The notes under the pieces were generated by a model. That model was not told where the DNA came from, ran no database searches, and worked only from the letters and a program-made list of their open reading frames with translations. A DNA stretch of 64,000 nucleotides, taken from NCBI GenBank assembly GCA_021613335.1, contig JAJTWR010000419.1, forward strand, positions 759,501 through 823,500. The letters are read 5' to 3'. How positions within the stretch are numbered: the first letter of the stretch is position 1; each line of letters starts with the position of its first letter. Position numbers and translations under genes: made by a program. The DNA is from Whitmania pigra. Lineage: Eukaryota; Annelida; Clitellata; Hirudinida; Haemopidae. Positions 1 through 15,000 of this stretch are shown one piece after another.

Positions 1-26
1 TATTGTTATTGTTATTGTTATTGTTA

Positions 27-62
<36 letters not shown>

Positions 63-100
63 TTATTATTATTCTTATTATTATTATTATTATTATTATT
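1..100. repeat. ATT/GTT microsatellite at the window edge
   Basis: About six TTATTG units run into a nearly pure ATT tract with two C interruptions. The tract is cut by the window start, so its full length is unknown. It is one of at least five long ATT/AAT tracts here. Confidence 0.95.
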
Positions 101-1238
101 ATCTTTTATCTTTTATCGGCATACAACAAATTCTTGGATGCCTTCTTTGTCCTCCTTTAAGTAACTAGTTTTATGAATGAATTGGTTTAAGATGGACATA
201 TGCCTTGTCTAACTAGAGTTACATTATTCAAGTTTATTAATAAGCTATGTGAACACATATTTTTTGCTAATAGCCTCAATTCAGCGATTAAGTCAGCACT
301 AAATTGGCCATTTAAACGAGTTAACTCAGTCCTCATTTTTAGTTAAAGTCTTTAGTAATGATTAACGAAATCGGGTCAGCATAAAATACCGATGCAACAA
401 TTGTAAAAGCTCGAGGCGCACATCTGCTTTTACAGCTTTGGACAACAGGTGTTACCAGGAGACAACTTAAAATTCCAAAGTTTGAAAACAATCAACGGAT
501 GAATATCTAAACCTTCCGACCCTAATTCGCGTGCATCGTGCGTTTGATTGTTTTTTTAATTATACGATTGTGTATTTCAAAGATATTGAGTAATAAGCTA
601 ATTCTATTATCAATGAAATTTCAGAATACGTCTTGTCAGAAATAATGTCTTAACTTGACGAAATCTTGATGGTGGTGATAAAATATTACTAATAACAAAT
701 AATAATGATGATATCTACAACATAGTTGATGCTAATAATAAAGATTATCGTCAAGAACCACTCGAAGCACCACACGGATTAAAAAGGTTAAATAGGTGCT
801 CTAAACCGTTGAATTTTTTGAGCACCTAATTCTTATTATCGCACGAACTTTATATTATAATTGTAATTAATTTTATCGTTATATCGATAATATTGCATGT
901 ATTAATATTGATAATAAGGAAGAATAAATTATAATAATAATAGCACGTTTATCGTCGTTAATTACAATATTAATATTTATTGTTATTCGTGATACCACTC
1001 AAGCCTTTACCGATTAACCACGATTCGTAGTGTTATAATTTACAACAGCATGATCACGTTAGATCGCATAGGTTAGGATAATGTACAATTATTGTACAAT
1101 AAAATGATTATTCTTGTTTTTAAAATTATTGTTAATAATTTTATTCGCACGAAAGTGTTTCTCGCGTTTCGCGTGCAAGCAAACAGAGATTGTATAGACC
1201 CTTCGCCACATTGTGACTTATCTCAAGTCCATTCGACC
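101..1238. other. AT-rich intergenic DNA, no gene seen
   Basis: No open frame with family similarity and no convincing splice-flanked exon was found on either strand. The stretch is AT-rich with short ATA/AAT runs. It probably belongs to the upstream flank of the DMRT gene. Confidence 0.6.
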
Positions 1239-1370
1239 ATGCTAACCATCATGCTAACCATCATGCTAACCATCATGCTAACCATCATGCTAACCATCAT
1301 GCTAACCATCATGCTAACCATCATGCTAACCATCATACTAACCATCATGCTAACCATCATGCTAACCATC
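1239..1370. repeat. 12-bp minisatellite, 11 copies
   Basis: The unit ATGCTAACCATC is repeated 11 times head to tail. One copy carries a single G-to-A change (ATACTAACCATC) and the rest look identical. The unit length is a multiple of three, so an open frame reads through it as repeated Met-Leu-Thr-Ile. That frame has no other coding signs and I do not call it a gene. Confidence 0.95.
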
Positions 1371-1769
1371 GCACTAACACTGCAACCATACTACAATCAG
1401 TCGCTTCGAACCCCAAACATTTCGAAGCAATAGTTTTTGGTTGAATATCAACTTAAGTAGTCATTTATTAATAAGCTATTTAATCAATTAACGACAGCTT
1501 TAACGATCATGAAATAGTGACAACATAATGTTCTTGATAATGGTCGCTTCGTACTCATAAGTGTTGCATGGTAAGTCCCAACATTCAAACCGTTCATCAT
1601 TTCGTTCTATTTTCAATACTTCTATATATATTCTTTCATTCACCAATCCATCCTTCTACACTTAAATACATCCATTCAGCCCATGACAACAAATCAGAGA
1701 GACGACGATGCGGATAATCAAATCTCTAGTAAAACTCATCGAAGCACACGCTGAAAATACTTGCCACCA

Positions 1770-2025
1770 GCCAATGGAAGTGAATTATTTCCCATCTCCT
1801 TTTCTTGTCTGACCAATAGCTGATCTTCTTTTTAAGGACACTCGCTCTTATTGGCTGCTTTACAGTCAATAAATAGGTCGGGTACGTGGCGTCTCAAGTT
1901 AGATTGGTCGATTTGTCGAGGCTATACGCACGGCTGCACAAGTGGGTGGAGACTTCTTTTTGATACTGAGTGGAACTGCAACGTTGTCGCAGAGTCACGC
2001 ATGAACAAGCCGCTGTTTATAAATG
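1770..2025 (+). promoter_or_regulatory. Promoter-like stretch: CCAAT boxes and a TATA box
   Basis: CCAAT occurs in AGCCAATGG near 1772 and GACCAATAG near 1811, and inverted as ATTGG near 1851 and 1904. A TATAAA lies at 2018-2023. This is about 420 bp before the DMRT start codon and is the most promoter-like sequence upstream of it. The acceptor-like CAACAG just before the DMRT ATG at 2442 would allow a non-coding first exon from here. This is inference from motifs only. Confidence 0.35.
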
Positions 2026-2429
2026 TCCTTTATGCCTCCAGCTACAAAATCTGTAAAAGCCGAGCCGAATCGAACCAACGACTGCATGGCTTATCGTGAT
2101 TGTAGTCGGAATTGTTTTAATGGATGTTAAACTATATTTATTGTAGTCAAAGAAATTTATTAGTAAGACTTATAAATCATTGGTTAAAGACAAAAAATAG
2201 TTAGATGTAATGGCAATGTGCGATGTTGATAAAAAAATAAAAAATAATTAAACAATTGCTTGATCAGGTATGTTTCCATAATTTTTATACCCACTGCATA
2301 GTCTTTGGATGCTTGTTTTATAATTGGTTTGTAAAATGTTCTATTAACTATCATCTATTAAAAGAAACTAATGATTCATTACCTATTTTCATAAATGACA
2401 TTCGTTAGCGATTAACATGTTATTGTTAA

Positions 2430-6274
<3,845 letters not shown>

Positions 6275-8611
6275 GTTTATCTAATGACGGCGACGATGAT
6301 GATGATGGTGGTGGAATATATATAATCATGCTTCAAGAAAATTATGCTTAGTTACTGTTAGTCAATTATTAAATGTTAGGTAATTATTAAATGATCGTCT
6401 AGCGTGTTCCGATAATAGTACTTGACATTGATATATTAATAAAAGGAATAAACGTTTACAGTGATTATATTATATAATAAATATTATTCTATATAAATAT
6501 TATTCCGCATAAATAATTACTTCAAGATCTCCGAAGATAGGTCCTTGTTTAATTTAACCGGTGGAGCGAATTGCGTTCGTTAACCGGGGTATCATTGTAT
6601 TGAAATGTTTAACAAACGACATATTAGAAATAAATCCAATTTGAGTAATTATTGAAGAAATGGCATCAAGTTTTATATTCACAAGTTTGGGAGGCTGTCC
6701 AGCGTGGATTGGTTTCTTTTGTTATTGAAAATGACATCATTTAAGTTTTAAAGAAAAAAATAAATTTTATTATTTAAAGTAATAAATTAAATTTTATTAT
6801 TTAAAACATCACAAAATTCCAAGCAGACTAAGGTATCGCTAAATAAGTATAAGCCAATTAAGAGAAGACATTAATAATTTATTATAATTTATTTATAATA
6901 TTATATTAACATTTTACATCGTTGAGGTAGTATTAGCATAAATATTGTTTGCTACACAACTGCCTTATAAATTGCAAACTGTGACCAATGAATGCAATAT
7001 TCTGCCGATCATGACGTCAGTGGTTAATGACTGCGACGCATGCGCAGTCAGTCTAAAACGACAATTGGTTAATGAATTACTGAGAGGTGATGAGGTTCGT
7101 ACAAACAGCAAAGCAAACAATACTTCATTCACTATCTCTTCGTCTCAACATCTCACAAACACTCCCATTGGGGTTGTAATCTCTCCAAACCAAGTCATTC
7201 GATATTATTCAGTCAATCATTTCATACGCTTGTCTTTTAACTATTAAATTTATTTAAATGTAGTTGATACGTAAAATGTAATGTAAATAAAAAGATTTAA
7301 TACTCAATGAACCATGTATATATGTGCTCTGCTGTTTTATTACTTTCACTCGAAACCTTTTGAACAAAAAATGCCTCGAATTGAAATTTATTTAAACAAG
7401 ATATAAATATTGGATCATTATCATTATCACAGTTTCATGTGCTGGAACAAAATTGTTATTAATTTATCAATTCCAGTTTCTCAAAAATTTTCAAAGAGAC
7501 TTTTAACTCAAAAGTTAATCTTTTAATCCTTGAGTCGCTAGTAATTCTTTCCTTTTATTTGCCTTCTTCAAAATGGACGAACCTTCATCCTTATGCGTGA
7601 GTGTCTACACGTTTTAAAATTACAATTTAATTATAAATTATTCTAAGTCATATTTAATTTTTCTAAAAAATCAGACCTGAAAGGTTGCAACCCATGTTTG
7701 TTATTATTATGTACCGACAGAAATTATATCGCGTGACCAGATAGCTGGAGAATGTAATTGAAAAATCTTTGTCGATTAATTGTTAGAATTCTTGTCTTGA
7801 GATTGATTGACAGTTCCACGTGAAGAGAGGCTGGGTGAATAGTGGCAGGTGGGATGGGGTGAAAATGGTGAAAGGATCGAATGGTGAAATGTGGTGATCG
7901 GTGAACAAAGCACTTCAAGCACATGCTACATATGTAAGAGTGCAATTAGCATATTATTTCTTAGCTATAGTAAATGCATACAGTTTGTAATTATGTATAC
8001 CATCGCATTATTTTTATACTCGGTAATAATTAATTCTAATTCGTAACAACCATTATTATTATGCAACACACAATTACTAGTTATTATATAATAGTATTAT
8101 ATTATATATATTTTAGTATATTTTAAGCTTGAGTAATTGAGTAATTGAGTAATATTATTTGTCAAAAGAGGTATAAACTCTTGCGAGCGCAGCAGAAATT
8201 GAACTATTAGATAATACAACACAACTCTCGTAATTAACCATAAACCATTATAATTATAATAAGAGATATAGTAATTATTTCGATTTTAATTATTTCATTG
8301 AGTTATCTAATAAGTCACAGATTTTTTGGAGAATGGAAAATTCAATTGAAAATTATTAATCACTCGCTTTCATAATTTCTGACTTATTTTTCACACACCA
8401 GGAAATTGAACATTGAACAATAATGCCATCAATTAATGATTGCGAGCATATTTATATTCTTCAAGTAAGGCTTGTAATGCTGCTTTAAATAATATTTGAC
8501 TGGCACATTAACAAATGGCTAGATTTTTCGCAGAACTCCTTGCTACCATCAACAATTTAGTATTTTAACAATAATCTATCGAAATATCTAATTATTAGAA
8601 GAGATTACATT
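6275..8611. other. DMRT 3' flank and intergenic DNA
   Basis: After the DMRT stop there is an AT-rich 3' flank with AATAAA-like signals near 6440-6450 that could end the transcript. A short open frame at 6945-7247 has no recognisable similarity and is not called. A GAGTAATT triplication lies near 8133-8155. Nothing else is gene-like. Confidence 0.5.
7012..7046. promoter_or_regulatory. CRE next to an NRF-1-like site
   Basis: A perfect CRE palindrome, TGACGTCA (7012-7019), is followed 17 bp later by CGCATGCGCA (7037-7046), which matches the NRF-1 palindrome core. The pair is CpG-containing inside very AT-rich DNA. It looks like a small promoter or enhancer, but no clear gene follows. Confidence 0.25.
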
Positions 8612-8949
<338 letters not shown>

Positions 8950-9243
8950 CCATTCCACCTACTGGATTTGCACAATCTTAAATCTTCTTTTTAATTATGC
9001 TTTGATAAGCTTTCAATTGCTAAATACGATGATGACGACAACAATTAATAATAATAATAAAACAATAATAATAATTACAACGACAATTACTATTCAAATG
9101 ATCACTACCTCTACTAGTAATATTATATCTTAGACATTTCTAAATTATTAATAAATTTAGCTTCTAAGAAATAACTTTAAACTAATTTTAAATTAAACTC
9201 TTTAAAATTTGAACATTTGAATCCAGATCATTTTTTTCATGAA

Positions 9244-9419
9244 TTTGTGACGTGAATATTTTATTATATTTTATTAAGTTAAAATTTGTGACGTGCCAGT
9301 TTTAACTATGGCTAAGTTAAAATTCATAAAAAAGACAATTTACTATTAAATTTCTTGAAAATGTAGAACACGTTTACTTAATTATTCATAAGTACTCTCA
9401 TTAACATATTTGTGACGTG
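9244..9419. promoter_or_regulatory. Three copies of TTTGTGACGTG
   Basis: The 11-mer TTTGTGACGTG occurs at 9244-9254, 9285-9295 and 9409-9419 on the same strand. The core TGACGTG is a CRE/bZIP-type site. Three exact copies in 176 bp of AT-rich DNA are unlikely to be chance, but the target gene is unknown. Confidence 0.25.
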
Positions 9420-10129
9420 ATCGTTCATCGCGAGTCTGGAAAAAAGTTATCAAGCGTTTTATACAAACAAGCAACAGTTTTTTTCACCCGTCCTAGCGAA
9501 AATAACAAAAAATAATCCAATAGAAATAACGATATTAAAATATAAAATATTAAAATATTAGTACTAATATCATTCTTCTTTCCTGGAACGATGCCAAAGA
9601 GATGCAGCTTCAAGGTCACAGCAGCTGCAGCAGCCATTTGCTGCCTTTGTCGGCCAATGTCGTCACCCGTATTATTGTCCACGATGAGAACAGAAACCGT
9701 CTGGATGAAGACCAAGACGAATGAAAGAATGAAAGAATGAACCATAAATGGCGGGTAATTCATAATATTATTGCTGTTCATCGAAATATTAAGAGAATAT
9801 GAAATCATGAAAGCTTAAATAAAAAATATCATTATTGACAAATAAAATTCCGATATCAAGATAAGATTAGAATATTGTTTAACGGATTACAGTATTATTC
9901 CGCAAAGCATCATGTTAACCATTACTATAACCGCGGCCATGATAATCCAACCAGCATTAATAAGGATTCATTCCACACATTTATTATCAATTATAATTAA
10001 TGCTAATTATTTCTTTTTTAACTACCTTAACCTGCAATGTGTTAAAAGCCATTCATAAACACAAATATTTTATTAGTGTTGGTAAAGTAGACTAACAAAG
10101 TAGTTTGAACTACTTCAAAATATCATAAT
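9420..10129. other. Intergenic DNA with one weak minus-strand frame
   Basis: A minus-strand frame at 9425-9808 contains a signal-peptide-like start (Met at 9745) and a Gly-Lys-Lys; it is discussed in the findings and not called as a gene. The rest is AT-rich with no gene signal. Confidence 0.4.
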
Positions 10130-10362
10130 CAGGGCCGCTGACAGATATTTCTAGCCCCTAAACTAACCTCATTTTTAATATCATAATAAAATCTTACTAA
10201 CTTGATGTAAGCACTTATTTGATTTATCTCGTAATAATATTATATGTACTGATTTGATTTAATATTCTAATATATAATTATCGTAATATTACGTACTGAT
10301 TATGATATTTTAAACCCTAAAATATTGCCACAACCATGGGCTCCTGCCTCTCGGCAGCCCTG
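10130..10362. mobile_element. hAT-like MITE, about 233 bp
   Basis: The element begins CAGGGCCGCTGACAG and ends CTCTCGGCAGCCCTG, giving imperfect terminal inverted repeats of about 14 bp with the CAGGG...CCCTG ends typical of hAT transposons. The flanks ATCATAAT (10122-10129) and ATCGCAAT (10363-10370) match at 6 of 8 positions, which fits an aged 8-bp hAT target duplication. There is no transposase frame, so it would be non-autonomous. Confidence 0.5.
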
Positions 10363-10370
10363 ATCGCAAT

Positions 10371-11940
10371 GTATGGCAATGCATAGCAGAGTATTAATTT
10401 ATTAATGCTAATATATCATAACAATAGCGATAAAAATGCCAGTATGGCCGCCCAGTTTTATGAGACGTCGAGGCTTTGAATAAGATGCAACTGAGTTTAA
10501 TATAATAAATATAATAAATAAATAAAATGAGAAGTAAATGAGTAGGTAAGGTATTTTTCGCCCGGGAACGAGCTATAAAATTGGCGCCCCCATCCACCCC
10601 GTTCAATCACGTTTTTCTATTATATAGAATACGGAAAAAATATTAAATTTTAACGAAACATTGTTTCATTAACATCAATCAATTTCGTCAAATTCTATTT
10701 AAAAATTTCGTGCACATTAGCGTCCCTGTCTTAGTAATTTTCAAAATCTGTGCAATTTTGATAAATTGCATCTGATATTGCGTAGAAGAATTTTAAAGTC
10801 CAGCAGCATTCCATATTTTGTGACCTTGTTATGCTTTTTAATATCGTTACAATTAGTAATAGCTATTCATGCTGCCATCACCTGTATTTATTACAACAAT
10901 TTATCAGAAAATCAAATTTGCCAACAGTTTTGGGGTTTATTACCGATTTTGAACATGTCGTTTCCGACTAGCATTCAACTTGACAACCTCGAATAATATT
11001 TATTCACTTGATCTTAGAATTTGATTAATTTTATTTTTACTCGAAACTTCTTTCGATCTGCTTGGAAAGAAAAAAAAGTATATATTTATTTAAATATAAG
11101 TATATATATGTAATATTTAAATATATATTTATTTTCAAAAGTCATCAAGGACGTTGCCACGAGCAATGCATACGCTTGTTTTCCGTCCATTAAGGCATAT
11201 CTCTGACTGATGATAATCGTGATAAATATTGACACATTGTCAAACGATAACTTTTATAATCCCGCTATGAAATGATTTTTCCAAACACACGAATCGCCGT
11301 GAATCGTGACTGAAATAGCTACGCTTGATTTATGAGAATGCACCATCAAGTTCGGGGTAACGTTTGCCATAAATTTATTTTGTATAAACACTTAACTATA
11401 ATGTTAAAAGCATTTGTCATCAGTAAATATTCATTTCATTTGTTATACATTACTAAATTCCTCCGCCTTGGTCAATTAATTGTCATTTCCAAAAGACAAG
11501 TTAAAATCCTTAAGGCCTTATGTAGTAAGTACTTAGCAAATATTATTACCGTTTAACATAAAAAATTAGTGAGCTTTGTTAGTAGAAATTGTGGTTAAAC
11601 TTAATATTAATGTTAAAATAAACATGTTTTTGAGTCAAATCTTCACTTTCTTGGCACGGCGCCAGCCACTGACTGGATAAAACAAAATTTTGGCAATACG
11701 CCAACGGTACGCCGCATTACGATGTAGTCCAGACTTGTGCAAATCCGAGGTCATAAACTAGTTCTTCAGTTTTTCGCTTTTATTTGTAAAAATTACGAAT
11801 GACAATTAAGAATAACTTATGAATTTTTGTATTAACGTTATTTAACAGTTATTTTGTATTTATGAATTAGTTACCGTTTAATATTATTGATGATCTAGTT
11901 TATTTGGCGGGATTACATTCTATCCTTAGCATAGGCGGCG
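10371..11940. other. Intergenic DNA upstream of the PIM gene
   Basis: AT-rich, with a TATATA/ATTTAAATAT stretch at about 11080-11130. Small open frames show no family similarity and no splice context. No RNA gene was recognised. Confidence 0.5.
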
Positions 11941-11996
11941 CGGAGGTGCGTGTCCGTCTAGGCCCCGCCCATCGTCTGCACTGATCTCTTTTATAG
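11940..11996 (+). promoter_or_regulatory. PIM core promoter: GC box and TATA box
   Basis: GGCCCCGCCC (11961-11970) is an Sp1-type GC box and TTTTATAG (11989-11996) is a TATA-like box, about 90 bp before the PIM start codon. This is a local GC-rich island in AT-rich DNA. The spacing suits a short 5' UTR. Confidence 0.45.
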
Positions 11997-12085
11997 CCTC
12001 GTTGCGACCTCAAAGCTTGTTTGTCGGGGCGTCGATGGTGGCGTGTTGCGTTGATTTTGAAGAAATTTAACTTTCACTTTTAAAC

Positions 12086-15000
12086 ATGGCTACCAAGCCC
12101 CTCAGAAGGACCGGTTCGACCGGTAATCAGGTCCATTTTCATCGCCCTGGTGTCGATGGTGAGTTTTAAGGCGCTTTTTGGTGGTAGCGTGGTTCTCGAT
12201 ATGCACGCAGTATGAACCTTCAGGTCTAGACAGCGTCGTTCTGCATGTTTGGTACCTTTCTGAGACGTGGTCGTTAAATGATAATAATTGATTTAAATTA
12301 AATGACAATAATATCTAATATTGTTAATAATCTAATGTCTCTAAAGCTTAAATGTTCGACTTATTTGGAATTCTAATTTTAAAACGAATTTTGAAAATAC
12401 GAAAAGAGCTTTGAAAATTTACGTTTGTGCGGTTTAGTCTGTTACCAGAATCATGGTCTTGTTTGAGAGGGTATGATGGTATTCTTAACAGTAACATAAT
12501 AATATTTACTGTTGACACTAATATTAATATTAATACTTGTTATGTAATGCTTTTCATGTGCTTGAACACAGACATTTCACAAATATTTTTGGCCTTCAAA
12601 TTATGGCTGATAAGTAATTTTGAACGAGACTAAAGTAATTCCGAAGAAAGAAGCGGCTCGATATCTCGAAGTTTATTGTAACTTTTCCTAGAAAGTGTTT
12701 CGAATACTTGAGAAGGTTATCTGATTGCTGAGAATGTTGAAATATTCTTGTCCTTGTAATTGGTTTGGACTCAAGCTATTGTTTCTTTAGTTGACAACTT
12801 CATCCAAGTTTCTTAGATAAAGTATACTTTAATGTGATTCGGTTCAAACTGATATCAAGTTTGTTTTCAGTGAAACTTTTCAATCAAACTTTCTTGCCTT
12901 TGATTTGCGGTTGCTGCAGTTTTATTATTAATAATAAATGTCTCTTATGTTAATTGGAAATGAGTGGGCATTGGCTTCTGGGAGGATTTGTATTTAAAAT
13001 ATTGTATTGTTTCTGGTCTGATTCGGGGTCGTCGTGATTGTTTACATGGCGAGGGTGATTGGAGTCGTTTTGAGCTTGCTTCTCGTGTTTGTCAACCTTA
13101 GATTATTTGTTATTTATTATTTATTAGATTATTTGTTTTCTAGTAAGCAAGAGAAGAGCAATCTCAGACATGGAATTAGCAGAAGGAAACTACACAGCTG
13201 AAAAACTGATCGGCAGCGGAGGATATGGATTTGTTTATTCCGGGAGGAGGATCTCCGACGGAAAAGCCGTAGCAGTGAAGCACGTCTCGAAAGCCAGAGT
13301 CTCCGAAGTAGTGAAGGTCAGTTCGTTGAACTTGCACTTGTCTGCTTAGTAAAGAGGTTCTTTTAAAATATTTTAAACAATCGCTTCTTTTGCAGTTTGA
13401 AATGATTGTTTTGGCATGATTTTCAATTTTTAACATGAAAAAAATCTGATTCTTCTTGTAAGTGGACGATTTCTGTGGACTCTTTCACGAGAGAGCTACT
13501 GTTTGTTTTTGTGTCTGAGTCTATTTTTAGAATCTCTATTGTTTATAGGGTATGGACACCATTGATATGTTTTTCCATTTATTTGAAATCTATTCTCCCT
13601 GTTGCTTGTGTTTTTTTGAAAAGTTTTCGTTTGCTGTCGGATTTTTTGAGTGCCTTATGTGTCCAGGCAGGATGTGAAAGCATTTTTTTTACCATTTATG
13701 TGTTTTACCTACCGAGGCGCTTCCCGGCGGGTTGCGACCCTTTCGGAATGTTCCGTCGAAAAACGGACGTTGGGTCTTTCATTAAATCCTTAAATTTGTT
13801 GCAAACTGCTGAGAGAACCACTACTTTCGTCAGTTGCATACCTCTGCAATGAAGGAGACTTAAATAATTTTCCTTTTCCATTATACCTTTTCATCCACCT
13901 GCCTAACTAATGTTAAATGGCAAATGTAACAAGCCTTACCAGAGAATTCGCTGGGAATGTTTGGGATTGCATTTATTCGGTAAAAATTGTTGAACTTTAC
14001 GACTCGCACGGGCCACCTGAAGTTTGAAGTTTACCTATTCGACAATTTGCTTTTGCATAATTACGTTTCTTATTGCGGCCGATTTACGAGGTTACGAGTC
14101 GTCTGATTTCGGTTACACTGCATGGTTGTAACAAACACAAAATAATACTTAAATTCAATTTATTTTCAAGAATCATGGTGGCAAATATCATTTCCTTATT
14201 CTTTTTCTAGTCCTTACTTAATGTCTCGTGTGCCGAAAGAAGTTAAGATCGATTTGACGTCTCGTTTTCTATCGGTACTTTTTACAGTCAGCATGGCATA
14301 TTTTTGATTATGCAAAGGCAATAAGTTGAAATCTGATTTAATTGCCTTTAGGGGCAGTTTGATGTTAGTCACCTGAAATGTTTGGATTTAAAATGGTTCC
14401 ATTTGCCTGGAGTTCTCTTGATGATGTGGCCTTAATTGGGAAGTATTACATAAAACATGCATGAATATCAACAATAGGGGTGATGTTCTCACATTTGGAA
14501 CTGTTTTATTAGTCATGTTTTCAAGTGCATTCACATCAATTCTCTTATGTTCAAACATTTCATCAGATGGTTCAAAACAAGTGATCTGCTTTTTGATTTT
14601 GAACTCTAAGTAGATTTTTTTGTTAATTGGCATGATGATCATCTAATAGGGTCCAGGGAGTTGCAATGGTGATTCTGGAATGTGTTTGAAACATGCAAAT
14701 TGAATAGATGTAATAATGGTCTGTATGTCCCATCACCGATCCATTTAGAGGGTCTGATGAAGGAGGTCGTTCTTGTAGTTGGGGAAAAAGCTGATGAATG
14801 TTCTAATGAATGCTATATTATTGTTATTACTCATTATTTATTTGTTAGATGAAGTAACACTTTTATTAGGAACCTTAGTAGATGTAATGGCCGAGGCCCA
14901 TTGCCATTGAATTTAGAGAATCGTTTTTGCTGCATAGTTGTGACATTATGGCTTTTGTGGTAGCTTGAGTTTTGTGATTCTCAGAAGACATTGAAACTGA

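Noticed and set aside
1092..1433. Open frame with repeated Met-Leu-Thr-Ile
   Set aside because: It is only the 12-bp minisatellite read in frame; the flanking residues show no similarity and there is no promoter or splice support.
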